From Promethearchaeum sp. (lineage in GTDB: Archaea; Asgardarchaeota; Lokiarchaeia; Sigyniarchaeales; Promethearchaeaceae), in contig JAUWOE010000003.1 in NCBI GenBank assembly GCA_030612265.1, positions 1-45,951 on the forward strand: a stretch of DNA of 45,951 bases. Reading direction: 5' to 3'. Every line of letters starts with the position of its first letter. Positions within the stretch are counted from its first letter, which is position 1. The notes beneath the pieces are model-generated. The model searched no databases, was not told the DNA's origin, and saw only the letters and a program-made list of their open reading frames with translations. The translations under genes and the position numbers were made by a program. Shown here piece by piece: positions 25,756 to 35,065 of this stretch.

Positions 25756-26943
25756 TTAATTTTCGGGTTTTTTCTTATATAACGGTGACATCTCCCGTAA
25801 TCTTTTGACAATACCAGGAGTAACTTCAATCATTCTTTCGATATCTTCTTGAATTGTAAATCTTCCCGTAGTAATTTCGAGCGATCCATGAGCTTCTTCA
25901 TGTAAAAGACCTGTAGCAATTAGTGTGTGGGATGGTTCTAAAGTTTTTGAACTGCATGCTGAACCTGTAGATACTGCAATCCCGAGATCTTTAAATGATA
26001 ATAGGATCGATTCGCCTTCAATTGCTTCAAATCGAAAATGAGAATTATTAGGAAGCCTGTGTGTAGGATGCCCATTTAAGTGTGTTTGCGGAATTCCATC
26101 TAAAATTTCCTTTATAATTTTATCTCTAAAACCAATCAAACGTTTGGATTCGGCGTCCATTTCCTGTTGAGCAATTTCAACCGCTTTTCCCATTCCAACA
26201 ATTCCACTCATATTTTCTGTACTTGAGCGAAATCCACGTTCTTGACCTCCTCCGATAATTTGAGGTTGCACTCGAATACCTTTTTTCAAATACAGAACTC
26301 CCACACCTTTTGGACCATAGATATCATTGCTACTTAATGTTAACATACTAATGTTATTTTTTTTAACATCAATAGGTAATTGACCCTCAGCAGCCACTGC
26401 ATCGGTATGAAATGGAATGTTATGTTCGGATGCGATTTCTCCAATTTCTTCAATGGGTTGAATAGTTCCAATTTCGTTATTTGCGGTCTGAACAGAAATA
26501 AGAATTGTTTGATCTGTAATTCGAGATTTAATTTTATTTATTTTTACGCGACCGTATTGATCTACAGGGACTTTTGAGACTCTAAAACCGTTCTTTTCAA
26601 GATATTTTGCGATATTATGTAATGAGATATGTTCAACTTCCGAGATAATAATGTGGTTGCCATTACGTTTATTTCGAAGTGCATAGCCTAGTATACCTAG
26701 ATTAATAGATTCGGTTGCACTGCTTGTGAATAGTATCTCATTCGGTTCTGCATTAATGAATTTTCCAATAATTTCACGGTTTTTCGCTAGGAGATCTGTT
26801 GCTTGATCGCCGATTTCATGAAGGGATGATGGATTTCCATAATTCTCATTAAAAATTGGGATCATTGCATCAATTACTCGGGGATCCACTGGTTTTGATG
26901 ATTGATAATCCAAGTATATATGTTTACTTTTTTTTTCCGACAT
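25756..26943 (-). CDS. iscS: cysteine desulfurase IscS/NifS-like, PLP lysine replaced by Asp
   Basis: A 395-aa class V aminotransferase-fold protein with the IscS layout: His105 (VEHISLHN), HTDAVAAEG (179-187), the PLP-lysine loop and the active-site Cys330 in GSACSSKTLEPS. The segment that should read S-x-H-K-x-Y-G-P-K-G reads SSNDIYGPKG, so the Schiff-base Lys is Asp207 and the preceding His is Asn206. The IscS of Archaeoglobus fulgidus is known to have Asp at this place and to co-assemble a cluster with IscU. Catalytic desulfuration is therefore doubtful; Cys330 could still bind a cluster or pass sulfur. It is upstream of iscU and downstream of tusA and dsrE-like genes. Confidence 0.9.
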   Translation of the reverse strand: MSEKKSKHIYLDYQSSKPVDPRVIDAMIPIFNENYGNPSSLHEIGDQATDLLAKNREIIGKFINAEPNEILFTSSATESINLGILGYALRNKRNGNHIIISEVEHISLHNIAKYLEKNGFRVSKVPVDQYGRVKINKIKSRITDQTILISVQTANNEIGTIQPIEEIGEIASEHNIPFHTDAVAAEGQLPIDVKKNNISMLTLSSNDIYGPKGVGVLYLKKGIRVQPQIIGGGQERGFRSSTENMSGIVGMGKAVEIAQQEMDAESKRLIGFRDKIIKEILDGIPQTHLNGHPTHRLPNNSHFRFEAIEGESILLSFKDLGIAVSTGSACSSKTLEPSHTLIATGLLHEEAHGSLEITTGRFTIQEDIERMIEVTPGIVKRLREMSPLYKKKPEN

Positions 26944-27049
26944 TTCTTCTTCCTATTCCTTTAAATTTTCCTTTTAATCCTTTTCATCATTCTTTTTTGT
27001 TTATATCATTATTATTAATCAAGAAGTAAAGAAATTGAAGTAATTTTAT

Positions 27050-27421
27050 TTAAAACCACATTGTTGCGCCAGCATCTAGAACTAAATCATTCAAGGTCGC
27101 AGCGCCAACAATTTTTAAGCCGGGAACCAATTCAACTTTGTCCCAACCGAGCATTTGCTTTGAAGCTTCACATACATATATCTCTATGCCCATTCCAAGA
27201 GTTTTTTGAATCATTTCTTCAATACTCGGGAAATTTCCTAATTTAATGTTTTTTGCAGTTACAGGTTTGAGAATGCGTAAACCTTGACCAAGATAATATA
27301 CTTTTGCATCAATATCCATTGCTTTTGCAGATTGAGCTAAAACTAGTGGAGAATATTGACGTTCGAGATCATCGCTTGTCTGTACATATAAAATTGAGTT
27401 TTCATTTTTCATTTCTATCAC
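27050..27421 (-). CDS. DsrE-family sulfur-relay protein
   Basis: A 123-aa protein with the DsrE/F fold pattern: beta-strand SILYVQTSDD, helix with SPLVLAQSAKAM, DAKVYYLGQG, and IEIYVCEASKQMLG with the one central Cys, ending with GAATLNDLVLDAGATMWF. DsrE-like proteins carry or transfer sulfane sulfur. It sits between tusA and iscS on the minus strand; with TusA it probably forms a persulfide relay. An in-frame ATG three codons in is an alternative start. Confidence 0.8.
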   Translation of the reverse strand: MIEMKNENSILYVQTSDDLERQYSPLVLAQSAKAMDIDAKVYYLGQGLRILKPVTAKNIKLGNFPSIEEMIQKTLGMGIEIYVCEASKQMLGWDKVELVPGLKIVGAATLNDLVLDAGATMWF

Positions 27422-27434
27422 TATTTTCTATTTT

Positions 27435-27683
27435 CTATTTTTCTTTTTTGATTAAAAATCTAAATTCGCCATTATTATTTTCAAATTTAAGAAGAGAATG
27501 CCCTGTTCTTTTACAAAATCGTTTCAAATCTTCTTCGGCTGCTGGATCATCAGCGAATACTTCTAAAATTTCCCCCACTTCAATTGAATCTATTTTTTCA
27601 CGCGTTTCAAATAATGGTTCGGGGCAAAAAAGTCCAATGCAATCTAGAGTAATCTTAGGGTTTTCTTCTTCGTTAGTCATCAA
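27435..27683 (-). CDS. tusA: TusA-family sulfur-carrier protein
   Basis: An 82-aa TusA/SirA-type protein with the diagnostic CPEPLF motif (GLFCPEPLFETREKI) holding the persulfide-accepting Cys, followed by IEVGEILEVFADDPAAEEDLKRFC. It would accept sulfur from a desulfurase or a DsrE-type partner. It is the first gene of a minus-strand sulfur/iron-sulfur cluster: tusA, dsrE-like, iscS, iscU. The operon is divergent from ferritin, with a palindrome in between. Confidence 0.9.
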   Translation of the reverse strand: MMTNEEENPKITLDCIGLFCPEPLFETREKIDSIEVGEILEVFADDPAAEEDLKRFCKRTGHSLLKFENNNGEFRFLIKKEK

Positions 27684-27755
27684 ATTATATTATAATTTGA
27701 AAACTTTAATATTACTTCTAATAAAAAGAAAGAAAATGGTATATTGGGTTTTATT

Positions 27756-27775
27756 AAATGAAAGACATTTCATTT
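27756..27775. promoter_or_regulatory. inverted repeat between tusA and ferritin
   Basis: AAATGAAA - GACA - TTTCATTT, eight-base arms with a four-base spacer. It lies about 73-92 bases upstream of the tusA start and could be an operator or part of the tusA leader. Confidence 0.35.
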
Positions 27776-27798
27776 TTACTTAACAAATTATAATTAAA

Positions 27799-27816
27799 CT
27801 AACTAAATTTAGTTAG
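27799..27816. promoter_or_regulatory. 18-bp perfect palindrome upstream of ferritin
   Basis: CTAACTAAATTTAGTTAG, a perfect palindrome, about 55 bases upstream of the ferritin start and just after an AT-rich TATA-like stretch (aattataatt). The TTAG/CTAA-type arms recall operators of DtxR/MDR1 metal-dependent repressors. It is probably an iron-responsive site and might affect tusA as well. The regulator itself is not in the window. Confidence 0.5.
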
Positions 27817-27870
27817 AGATTAAAGAATCGTTTTTAATTAATACTAATTCTTATCCTTATTTGATTAAGA

Positions 27871-28353
27871 ATGGTATTGATTAGTAAAGAAATGAATGAT
27901 GCAATAAATGCTCAAATTACCGAAGAATTGAAATCAGGATATATTTATCTTGGAATTTCCCTTTGGGCTGAAGAAAAATCGATGCATAATTACGCAGCAT
28001 GGATGAGAAAACAATTTGCAGAAGAAAATGAACACGCAGAACGTTTTATGAAATATATAATAGCGACAGGCGGGCATGTAGAATTAAAAGCAATTGGAGA
28101 AGTGCCTACTGCATACCCAAACACCGAAGCAACCATTAAAGTAACCATCGAACATGAAGAATACATTACTAAGAAGATTCGAAGTTTGTTAGAACTTGCT
28201 TATGAGAAAAAGGAATATGAAGCAATAAATATGTTGCAGTGGTTTGTTAATGAGCAAATCGAAGAAGAAGCACAATCCAATGAATTAATGGCTACTTATG
28301 AATTACAGGGCAAAAAGGATGGATTGTGGGATCATCATCTTCACAGGGAATAA
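27871..28353 (+). CDS. ftn: ferritin (non-haem iron storage)
   Basis: A 160-aa ferritin-like protein of normal length, with the four-helix ferroxidase pattern: QITEELKSGYIYLGISLWAEE, FAEENEHAERFMKYI, VTIEHEEYITKKI and WFVNEQIEEEAQSNE. It oxidises Fe(II) and stores it as ferric mineral. It starts ATG 27871 and is divergent from the iron-sulfur assembly genes, with an 18-bp palindrome in between, which suggests a shared or reciprocal iron control. Confidence 0.93.
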   Translation: MVLISKEMNDAINAQITEELKSGYIYLGISLWAEEKSMHNYAAWMRKQFAEENEHAERFMKYIIATGGHVELKAIGEVPTAYPNTEATIKVTIEHEEYITKKIRSLLELAYEKKEYEAINMLQWFVNEQIEEEAQSNELMATYELQGKKDGLWDHHLHRE

Positions 28354-28357
28354 ATTT

Positions 28358-28386
28358 AATTTTTTTTTTAGTTAATTTCTTTTTTT
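28358..28386 (+). terminator. T-run terminator after ferritin
   Basis: Two oligo-T tracts (nine T at 28361-28369, then another run near 28380) immediately after the ferritin stop, the archaeal type of termination signal. The remaining 250 bases up to the next gene show nothing I can name. Confidence 0.4.
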
Positions 28387-28638
28387 ACTATATATTTTTG
28401 TATAATTAAATTTAGAATTTTATAGATTAACGATTATTTACGGGTTCAATTTCCTATCTTTAACAAGAAGAGTATCCTTTTTCTAATTTCTGAAAAGTTT
28501 CTATTAAGTAAAGAAGTTCTTGTTTAATGCATTTTGTTGTATAAGAATTAAAAGAGAAGAGTCATTAACTTTGTATGAACAAAAGTGGAATAATCAAATT
28601 CAAGACAGGATATTTGATTTTTCTTTTTTTCATTTGCT

Positions 28639-30669
28639 ATGGAGAATGATTTCCTTATGAGAAAGATTTTCGGTAAGAAAAATAAGAACTTTGCGGAATT
28701 TTTACAGAAAGGGGAAGAGATGATTGAAGCAGGACAATTCTCAGAAGTTTTAGAATTTTTACATTCTTTAGAACCCGTAGATAGATATCTTGGTCGTCAA
28801 CAAGTACATTTTTATACACTCCAGAGCAGAGCACACTATTATCTAGGAGATTACCCGAAAGCACATGAGATGGGAGAAAAAGCAGTACACTTGAGTCAGA
28901 ATATCAAAAATTGTCTCGAAGTAATTGATGCGCTCCTCAATCAGGCGGAAATCCTAAAATTTATGGAACGAAATAACGAAAGTCTCGCTCTTTTAGATAT
29001 CTTTTCTCACAAAATTGAAGAACTAAAAGATATTTCGGATAAGGAGCGTAAGCGAAGAATTGGACTATCTTATATTCATAGAGGTGGGAATCAATATTAT
29101 TTAGGAAATACAATGAAAGCCTCTGAAAACCTTCAAGAAGGTGTTAGGATTCTCGAGATTTGGGGAAAAGAAGGAGATAAAGCATATGCTTTTAGTTCTT
29201 TTGGTTCATTTCAAATGATGATAGGGGAATCCAATAACGCTTTTCAATTTTTTACAAAATCACAAGAAATATGCGCAAGATTGGATTCTCCCACAGTCAA
29301 TTTTTATCAGATGAACAATTTTCTTGTGTTGGGAATAATATATGGTTTAAAGAATGAATCTAAAAAAGCGAAAGAAAATATTGAGAATTCATTATTTCGG
29401 GCGCAAAAATATAATAATCCTACCTTCATAATGAGAGCATTACATCATTTAGCATTTATTCATGAAGATAATGAAGAATATACCCTGGCGCTTGAAAAAT
29501 TGAACGAAGCTCTTGCGTTAGCTGAAAGAATTGGGGGAAGTAGGTTAATAATAGATACTTCATATCTAATTTTCTCAGCCTACTTCGAAATGGGTGATAT
29601 AGAGAATGCCACTCGTATTTTTAAACAAATTGAACAATCTAAACATCTAAACACAAACAACAAAGCGATTATGGTAAGATACAAATTTGCAAAAGCAAGA
29701 TTACTCTCCACGAGTAATCGAACCCGTGATCTCGGAGCTGCTCAAGAAATTTTTAAATATCTCATTCAAGAAGAACAATTTGTTCGAACAGACATTACTA
29801 TCAGCGCAATCCTATATTTATGTATAATGTTGCTTGATGAATTCGAAAAATCTAAGAATGAGCAAGTATTGGATGAATTAACCCCTCTATTAAACCAACT
29901 AGAAGAAATTTGCTCAAAAGAAAGAGATTTTTATGTGGAGTCTTTAGCAAAAACTTTTCTGCTCAAAGCAAAGGTCAGTTTATTATATTTAGATTTTACA
30001 AAATCCCGCCAATTTTTTACCAAAGCACAACGAATTGCTGAAGAATATGGATTAACGAATCTGGCGAAAGCCATCTCAAACGAGCACGACAATTTTCTCC
30101 ACACTTTGTCAGAATGGAATCAAATGAAAACTGAAAATGCATCTATAAGTACTCGGCTTGAGAAAATTCAGCTATATGATCAAATTCAAAGCATGAAAAG
30201 AAAGAAACCGATTAAAGTTCCCGATTATAAACCTGAATCCCCCATTATGTTGTTAATTATGACTCAATCGGGGATTCCTATTTACAATAAGATATTAAAT
30301 GAAGAATGGAAAGTGAATGAAGAACTCTTTAGTGGTTTTCTTTCAGCCTTTAATTCTTTTAGTGATGAAATTTTTTCTCAAGGATTAGATCGCGCCAATT
30401 TTGGAAAATATACAATTCTTATGACCAGAATCCCCCCTTTTATGATATGTTATGTTTTTGAAGGTCAGTCTTACCTCGTGCAACAGAAATTTTCGCATTT
30501 TAACGAAAGTCTTCATGGTAATGAAAAGCTCTGGAAAAAATTAGAAAGTTCAGGAAGGATTGGTCTAGTTATTCAGCAAGACTCAAATCCAGCACTCGAA
30601 AAATTAGTTGATCACTTTTTAAACAATGACTTGGCCAAATTTCAATTCTCTGATGAAGATAGGAAATAA
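28639..30669 (+). CDS. TPR protein with C-terminal longin/roadblock-like module
   Basis: A 676-aa soluble protein. Residues about 15-510 are tetratricopeptide-type helix pairs (AHYYLGDYPKAHEMGEKAVH, ALHHLAFIHEDNEEYTLALE, RLIIDTSYLIFSAYFEMGD), a protein-binding superhelix. From about 530 the fold changes to an alpha/beta module (LLIMTQSGIPIYNK, then EELFSGFLSAFNSFSDEIF, then FMICYVFEGQSYLVQQKF). The same sequence plan is seen at the ends of the two proteins at 39956-42575. Such modules resemble longin or roadblock domains that bind small GTPases in Asgard archaea, but this assignment is by pattern only. No enzymatic motif is present. It probably acts as a scaffold or sensor. Confidence 0.7.
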   Translation: MENDFLMRKIFGKKNKNFAEFLQKGEEMIEAGQFSEVLEFLHSLEPVDRYLGRQQVHFYTLQSRAHYYLGDYPKAHEMGEKAVHLSQNIKNCLEVIDALLNQAEILKFMERNNESLALLDIFSHKIEELKDISDKERKRRIGLSYIHRGGNQYYLGNTMKASENLQEGVRILEIWGKEGDKAYAFSSFGSFQMMIGESNNAFQFFTKSQEICARLDSPTVNFYQMNNFLVLGIIYGLKNESKKAKENIENSLFRAQKYNNPTFIMRALHHLAFIHEDNEEYTLALEKLNEALALAERIGGSRLIIDTSYLIFSAYFEMGDIENATRIFKQIEQSKHLNTNNKAIMVRYKFAKARLLSTSNRTRDLGAAQEIFKYLIQEEQFVRTDITISAILYLCIMLLDEFEKSKNEQVLDELTPLLNQLEEICSKERDFYVESLAKTFLLKAKVSLLYLDFTKSRQFFTKAQRIAEEYGLTNLAKAISNEHDNFLHTLSEWNQMKTENASISTRLEKIQLYDQIQSMKRKKPIKVPDYKPESPIMLLIMTQSGIPIYNKILNEEWKVNEELFSGFLSAFNSFSDEIFSQGLDRANFGKYTILMTRIPPFMICYVFEGQSYLVQQKFSHFNESLHGNEKLWKKLESSGRIGLVIQQDSNPALEKLVDHFLNNDLAKFQFSDEDRK

Positions 30670-30714
30670 TATACTTCACTCTTTCAATTCCAGATAATTA
30701 AAAAAGAAAAAAAA

Positions 30715-32222
30715 TTAATGGTGATGTTCCGTAATATTTACGGGTTTTAAGTTTCCTAAAGACCAACCAACCACTTCATTCAGTGAAGGATGTATTACCA
30801 TCGATTTATAAATGGGCATGAATGATCCCGCTTCAGGACAAGAATTAGCTGCTTTAGGAATTGTTTTTGAAATGTCAACTTCTTCATCATGCGGGCAGGT
30901 ATATCCCGCATTCATTAGATAAACAATCTGTTGAATTAATAAAGCAGCATGAGGTCCAATCGCATGAGCACCAAGTATTTGATAATTTTGGTCAACTATT
31001 AATTTAAATAACGCATCATCAGCTTCTAAACCCATGGCAAACCCCTTCGCTATTGTAGAATAAGTTTTAACAGCCGAATAAATATGATATCCTTTGTCAA
31101 TTGCTTCTTTTTGAGTCATTCCAACATGAGCTATTTGAGGATAGGTAAAAATTGCCCAAGGGACACTAGAATAATCAACAGAACTCTTCTTTCCATGCCC
31201 GAAGATATTTCGTGTACAAATTTCAGCATCATAGTTTGCTTTATGTCGGAACTGATATTTACCATTCGCATCACCAATAGCCCAAATATCTGATTTGTTT
31301 GTTTTTAGGAATTCATTTGTAAGGATCCACCCGAGTTTATCCGTTTGAATACCTGATTTTTCTACTTTAAGAATATCTGCATTAGATCTTCTTCCAGTTG
31401 CAATAAGAATTTCTTCAGCGCTTATTTGGGATATTTCATTTGAATTTAAATCCAATAGTTCTACAACTTTTTTACCATGTTTATTATCAACTTTAGTTGC
31501 TTTCTGGTTTAATAGAACTTGCAGATGCTCAGAGAATTTTCGTTCCAAAATTTCACTAATTTCTGGTTCTTCGGTTGAAACTAATGAGGAAGCATTTCAA
31601 CAATAGTTACTTTGGTCCCCATGGCAGAAAAGATATGGGCAAATTCTGCAGCAATAACCCCACCGCCTATTATAATAAGGCTTTCCCAAGGTTTTTTAGG
31701 AAATTTTGGTCCGAAAAATGTTTCACTTGTAACATATCCAACTTTATCTAATCCTTCTATAGGCGGGATAAAAGATCTCCCCCCTGATGCTAGTATTATT
31801 TTCTTTCCACGAAAAATTTCACTATATTCCCCGTTTTTATTTAATTTTACTTTCATTTCATATTCTCCGACAAATTCACCAACTCCGTGATAGATTGTCA
31901 GATTATGTGCTTGGGATAAACCGTGCTCGATGGATTTACTCTCATCAATTTGGCTCCACATTCGTTTAGAAATTAATTCCCAATTTATTTTTTCAATTTT
32001 TATATCAAGACCAATTTTTTTGGCATGTTCCGTTTCTCTTACAATATCAGCAGGATAGACTAAGACTTTACTTGGGATACAGCCCCGTGTTAAGCAAGTC
32101 CCACCCATTTTAGCATCTTCAATAAGGGCACAGCTTAATCCCATTTGTATTCCTTGGCTAATTAAAGTTAATCCAACTCCGCTCCCAACTACTACTAAAT
32201 CATATTCCAACATTAAAATCAT
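30715..32222 (-). pseudogene. FAD-dependent disulfide reductase (dihydrolipoamide dehydrogenase family), frameshifted
   Basis: Two frames together cover a complete class I pyridine-nucleotide-disulfide oxidoreductase. The first part (32222 to 31581) has the FAD motif VVVGSGVGLTLIS, the redox-active GGTCLTRGCIPSK and the NAD motif IIGGGVIAAEFAHIF, ending VTIVEMLPH. The second frame continues with EEPEISEILERKFSEHLQV, DIWAIGDANG, and the C-terminal HPSLNEVVGWS of the dimer interface. One base appears missing at about 31581-31587 (CATTAGTTTC where CATTTAGTTTC would read L-V-S-T-E-E). The join is either an inactivating mutation or a sequencing error. With the base restored the enzyme would be about 500 aa. 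It may reduce a small disulfide or metal ion. Confidence 0.8.
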
Positions 32223-32270
32223 ATTTACATTATAGTTTGGGATTAAAACTCTTTCGCTTTATTATGATAA

Positions 32271-32933
32271 TTACTTATTTGATTTGTAGAATAATTTATA
32301 TGCATGAAAAAACCGCTGGAGAGCCGTTATAAATACTAATAGGGCAAAAATCCACATTAATATAATTCTTACTAAAGAAATATCAATTACCAGTATAAAG
32401 AAAAGAAAAATGAATGTTTCTGTTCTTTCCATTAATCCGTTTGCATAAAAGATAACTTTCTTCTTTTCGTCCATCTTTTCTATTTCGGATTCGTTAACGG
32501 CTCCACCTATTAATAAAAATATGGTAATGCATAAAACAATAGAGCCCAAAGAAAAAACTCCCGGCCATAATAAATTTACAGGATCAATGAAGATTATGGC
32601 AATTAAAATGGAAACCTCAACAGTTCTATCTGAAAAAATATCAAAAATTCCCCCAAAAACGGTTGGTTTTTTCATCCTTGCTAATGCTCCATCAAAGATA
32701 TCTGCCCCAAAAGAAACTACCATTATAATAACTGCAATTATGAATATTATTTTCTGAATTATGACATTCCAATTAATTATCTCCGATATTACAATCACTA
32801 TTGAACTAGTTAATCCCAATATTAAACCAATTAAGGTCATTTGGTTTGCAGAAATATGATTGAGCAAAAATTTTTTCACAAATTGATCGACTATTGCGTT
32901 AATCTTCGATTTTTTAAGTTTGGTGTCAATCAT
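32271..32933 (-). CDS. CDP-alcohol phosphatidyltransferase
   Basis: A 220-aa integral membrane enzyme with about six hydrophobic helices. The catalytic motif of the family is complete: D78, D81-G82, A85-R86, then G94, D98 and D102 (DIFDGALARMKKP then GGIFDIFSD). It would transfer a phosphoalcohol from a CDP-activated lipid (CDP-archaeol or CDP-inositol-type substrate) to make phospholipid. It ends near the next gene downstream, and a permease precedes it on the same strand, with 3 bases of spacing, so these are likely co-transcribed. Confidence 0.88.
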   Translation of the reverse strand: MIDTKLKKSKINAIVDQFVKKFLLNHISANQMTLIGLILGLTSSIVIVISEIINWNVIIQKIIFIIAVIIMVVSFGADIFDGALARMKKPTVFGGIFDIFSDRTVEVSILIAIIFIDPVNLLWPGVFSLGSIVLCITIFLLIGGAVNESEIEKMDEKKKVIFYANGLMERTETFIFLFFILVIDISLVRIILMWIFALLVFITALQRFFHAYKLFYKSNK

Positions 32934-32936
32934 CTT

Positions 32937-33785
32937 TCAATTCCCCTGGTCAGATTTTTCTTGCTTATAATTTAAAAGTATGCCCGCGATTATAAGAACT
33001 AATCCGGATATTTTTAATAATTGAAATGATTCTCCAAAAATTATAATCCCACCAATGAACGGTGTAAGAATACTAAGAATATTTACCAATACTGAAACAA
33101 TACTCATTCTTCCCTTTAAATACGCAGCTTGGCCGTAAATAAATGCTAAAAAATATGATAACACAAAGAGTATTACAAGAATTGTAAAATAACCTTGCTG
33201 TAAATTTGATGAATAGAGCCCTTTATTGAATATTGAACCCATTCCATAGAGAATTCCTGATAAAATGCTAACAAAATATTCGTAATTTCCATTTTTAAAT
33301 CTGGTTAAAATTATCATGTTAAAGACAATTAAAATTATCATAATGGATAAAAATATCCAGAAATTTATATAATTAAGATTGGTATCTGATGATTCGCTGT
33401 TTATGGTTATAGTAATTGCCCCAATTATTATTAGCGCGGTACCTATCCATTCTTTTAAATTAATTTTTTCCTTCATGATTGTTAAACCGAATAGAATAAC
33501 AAAAAATAAATTAAGATTAACCAAGGGTTTAACAACAGAAACTTCATATATTTTTAAAGCAAATTGGTAAATAATAAAATCGATTAGAAGAAAAATAAAA
33601 CCTAAAATCCAAATTGGATTTTTTAACAATTCAAGAAACGCCCTGAAATTTTCTTTGGACCATTTGGTAAAGGATATTTTAGTATTATCTATTTTATTTA
33701 AACCAATTTTAAAAAAAAGGCTTCCAACCCCATTAAAAAAAGCATAACCCACCATAATGAGGATTAATTGCCAATTAATATCCAA
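32937..33785 (-). CDS. EamA/DMT-type transporter
   Basis: A 282-aa polytopic membrane protein with ten likely transmembrane helices arranged as two halves, as in the drug/metabolite transporter (EamA) family. Signature-like segments: VVKPLVNLNLFFVILFG and KEWIGTALIIIGAITI in the first half, ISGLVLIIAGILL at the end of the second. The substrate is unknown. It lies between the CDP-alcohol phosphatidyltransferase and the flavoprotein gene, all on the minus strand and tightly spaced. Confidence 0.82.
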   Translation of the reverse strand: MDINWQLILIMVGYAFFNGVGSLFFKIGLNKIDNTKISFTKWSKENFRAFLELLKNPIWILGFIFLLIDFIIYQFALKIYEVSVVKPLVNLNLFFVILFGLTIMKEKINLKEWIGTALIIIGAITITINSESSDTNLNYINFWIFLSIMIILIVFNMIILTRFKNGNYEYFVSILSGILYGMGSIFNKGLYSSNLQQGYFTILVILFVLSYFLAFIYGQAAYLKGRMSIVSVLVNILSILTPFIGGIIIFGESFQLLKISGLVLIIAGILLNYKQEKSDQGN

Positions 33786-33790
33786 ATAAA

Positions 33791-35065
33791 CTACCTCTTT
33801 GAATATAATATTCTTTCGTAATCGAAACCACGTTCAATTATTTCTTCTTTTGATATATTTGGTGGAATAGGAAGTTTTTCTTTAATAATATGCTGCAAAA
33901 TTATCGGATCTCTCGCTTCTCCCAGAGATATTATTCCGATTATTCGATTGTCTTTGAAATGAATTTTATAGTAATTATGAGTTGTCGAAGATTTCTTATC
34001 ATAAATCAAAGTCTCAATTCCAGTCAAATCTTTCGGTGCAAAATCACCTAGAACATGGCAATTATGCTTCCAGAAAATAGTGTAAGCATGAAAAGCTCCA
34101 ATATCATAAGGTTCCGGTTTTGAGTCTTCCATCATGTTTTTAGCTGCAATTTTTCCCATATCTCCAGCTGGACCCCAAAGATCGATAAAATGATGGAATT
34201 GGTTATCATCTACAATTTCAACGACATCTCCTGCAGCAAATATATTGGGATCTGAAGTTTGAAGGTATTTATTTGTGATAATTCCACGTTCTACATTTAA
34301 ACCGGCATTTTTCGCAAGTTCAATATTGCGTCTCATTCCGGTGCAAATAAATACCCCATCACAATCAATAATTTCCCCTTTGGTTGTTTCGATGCCACGA
34401 ACATTATTATTTTCATCCTCAAGGATTTTGGAAATTGATTCTTCAAAATGGATTTTAACCCCGTTCTTCTTATACAGCTCAACTATAATTTCCGAAGCTC
34501 TTGAATCTAGCATTCTTGGAACCATAATTTTGTGATTTGAAAATATTTCTACATCTACTCTGCGCTCTGCTAAACTTTCAGCCAATTCGGTTCCTAACAC
34601 TCCCGCACCCAGAACAAAGCATTTTTTAAATTTTCCATTATCGGCAAGATCGCATATCCTTCTGGTATCTTCAAGTGTTCTTTGTGGATAAACTCCCTTA
34701 ATATCATTTCCCGGGATTGGAGGGATGAAAGAATGCCCACCAGTTGCAATTAGTAATTTATTATAATGTAATTCTGTATTATCCCCTAAAATTACTGAAT
34801 TATCTGAAGGTTTTATAGCCGAGACTTTTTGTGCAATTTTATCAATTCTTTTATTTTTAAAAAAGGATTCTGTTGCACCATTCAATTCTTGTTCGCCTAC
34901 CCTTTTTTTCACCATATACTTAAGAGCAGCGCGATAATAAAAAGAATCAGGATCATCATCAACGATCGTTATATTAGATTTGTTCGCTTGTTTTAAAAGC
35001 GTTTGAGCTGCATGAATTCCTGCCTGTCCAGCCCCTACAATCAAATAATCAATTGGTTTCCCCAT
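33791..35065 (-). CDS. FAD/NAD(P)-dependent oxidoreductase (NirB/rubredoxin-reductase-like)
   Basis: A 424-aa flavoprotein. The FAD motif VGAGQAGIHAAQTLL is at the N-terminus, the NAD(P) motif VLGAGVLGTELAESLAE is central and the second FAD motif IFAAGDVVEI is near residue 290. There is no CxxC disulfide, so it belongs to the group with NADH:rubredoxin and NADH:nitrite reductase flavin subunits rather than to thioredoxin reductases. Its ATG touches the TAA of the upstream HdrD-like gene, so the two proteins are made together and the flavoprotein probably passes electrons to the Fe-S partner. Confidence 0.87.
   Translation of the reverse strand: MGKPIDYLIVGAGQAGIHAAQTLLKQANKSNITIVDDDPDSFYYRAALKYMVKKRVGEQELNGATESFFKNKRIDKIAQKVSAIKPSDNSVILGDNTELHYNKLLIATGGHSFIPPIPGNDIKGVYPQRTLEDTRRICDLADNGKFKKCFVLGAGVLGTELAESLAERRVDVEIFSNHKIMVPRMLDSRASEIIVELYKKNGVKIHFEESISKILEDENNNVRGIETTKGEIIDCDGVFICTGMRRNIELAKNAGLNVERGIITNKYLQTSDPNIFAAGDVVEIVDDNQFHHFIDLWGPAGDMGKIAAKNMMEDSKPEPYDIGAFHAYTIFWKHNCHVLGDFAPKDLTGIETLIYDKKSSTTHNYYKIHFKDNRIIGIISLGEARDPIILQHIIKEKLPIPPNISKEEIIERGFDYERILYSKR

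Noticed and set aside
28430-28465. tRNA T-arm, because of gggttcaatttcc
   Set aside because: No D-arm, anticodon arm or acceptor stem can be built around it.
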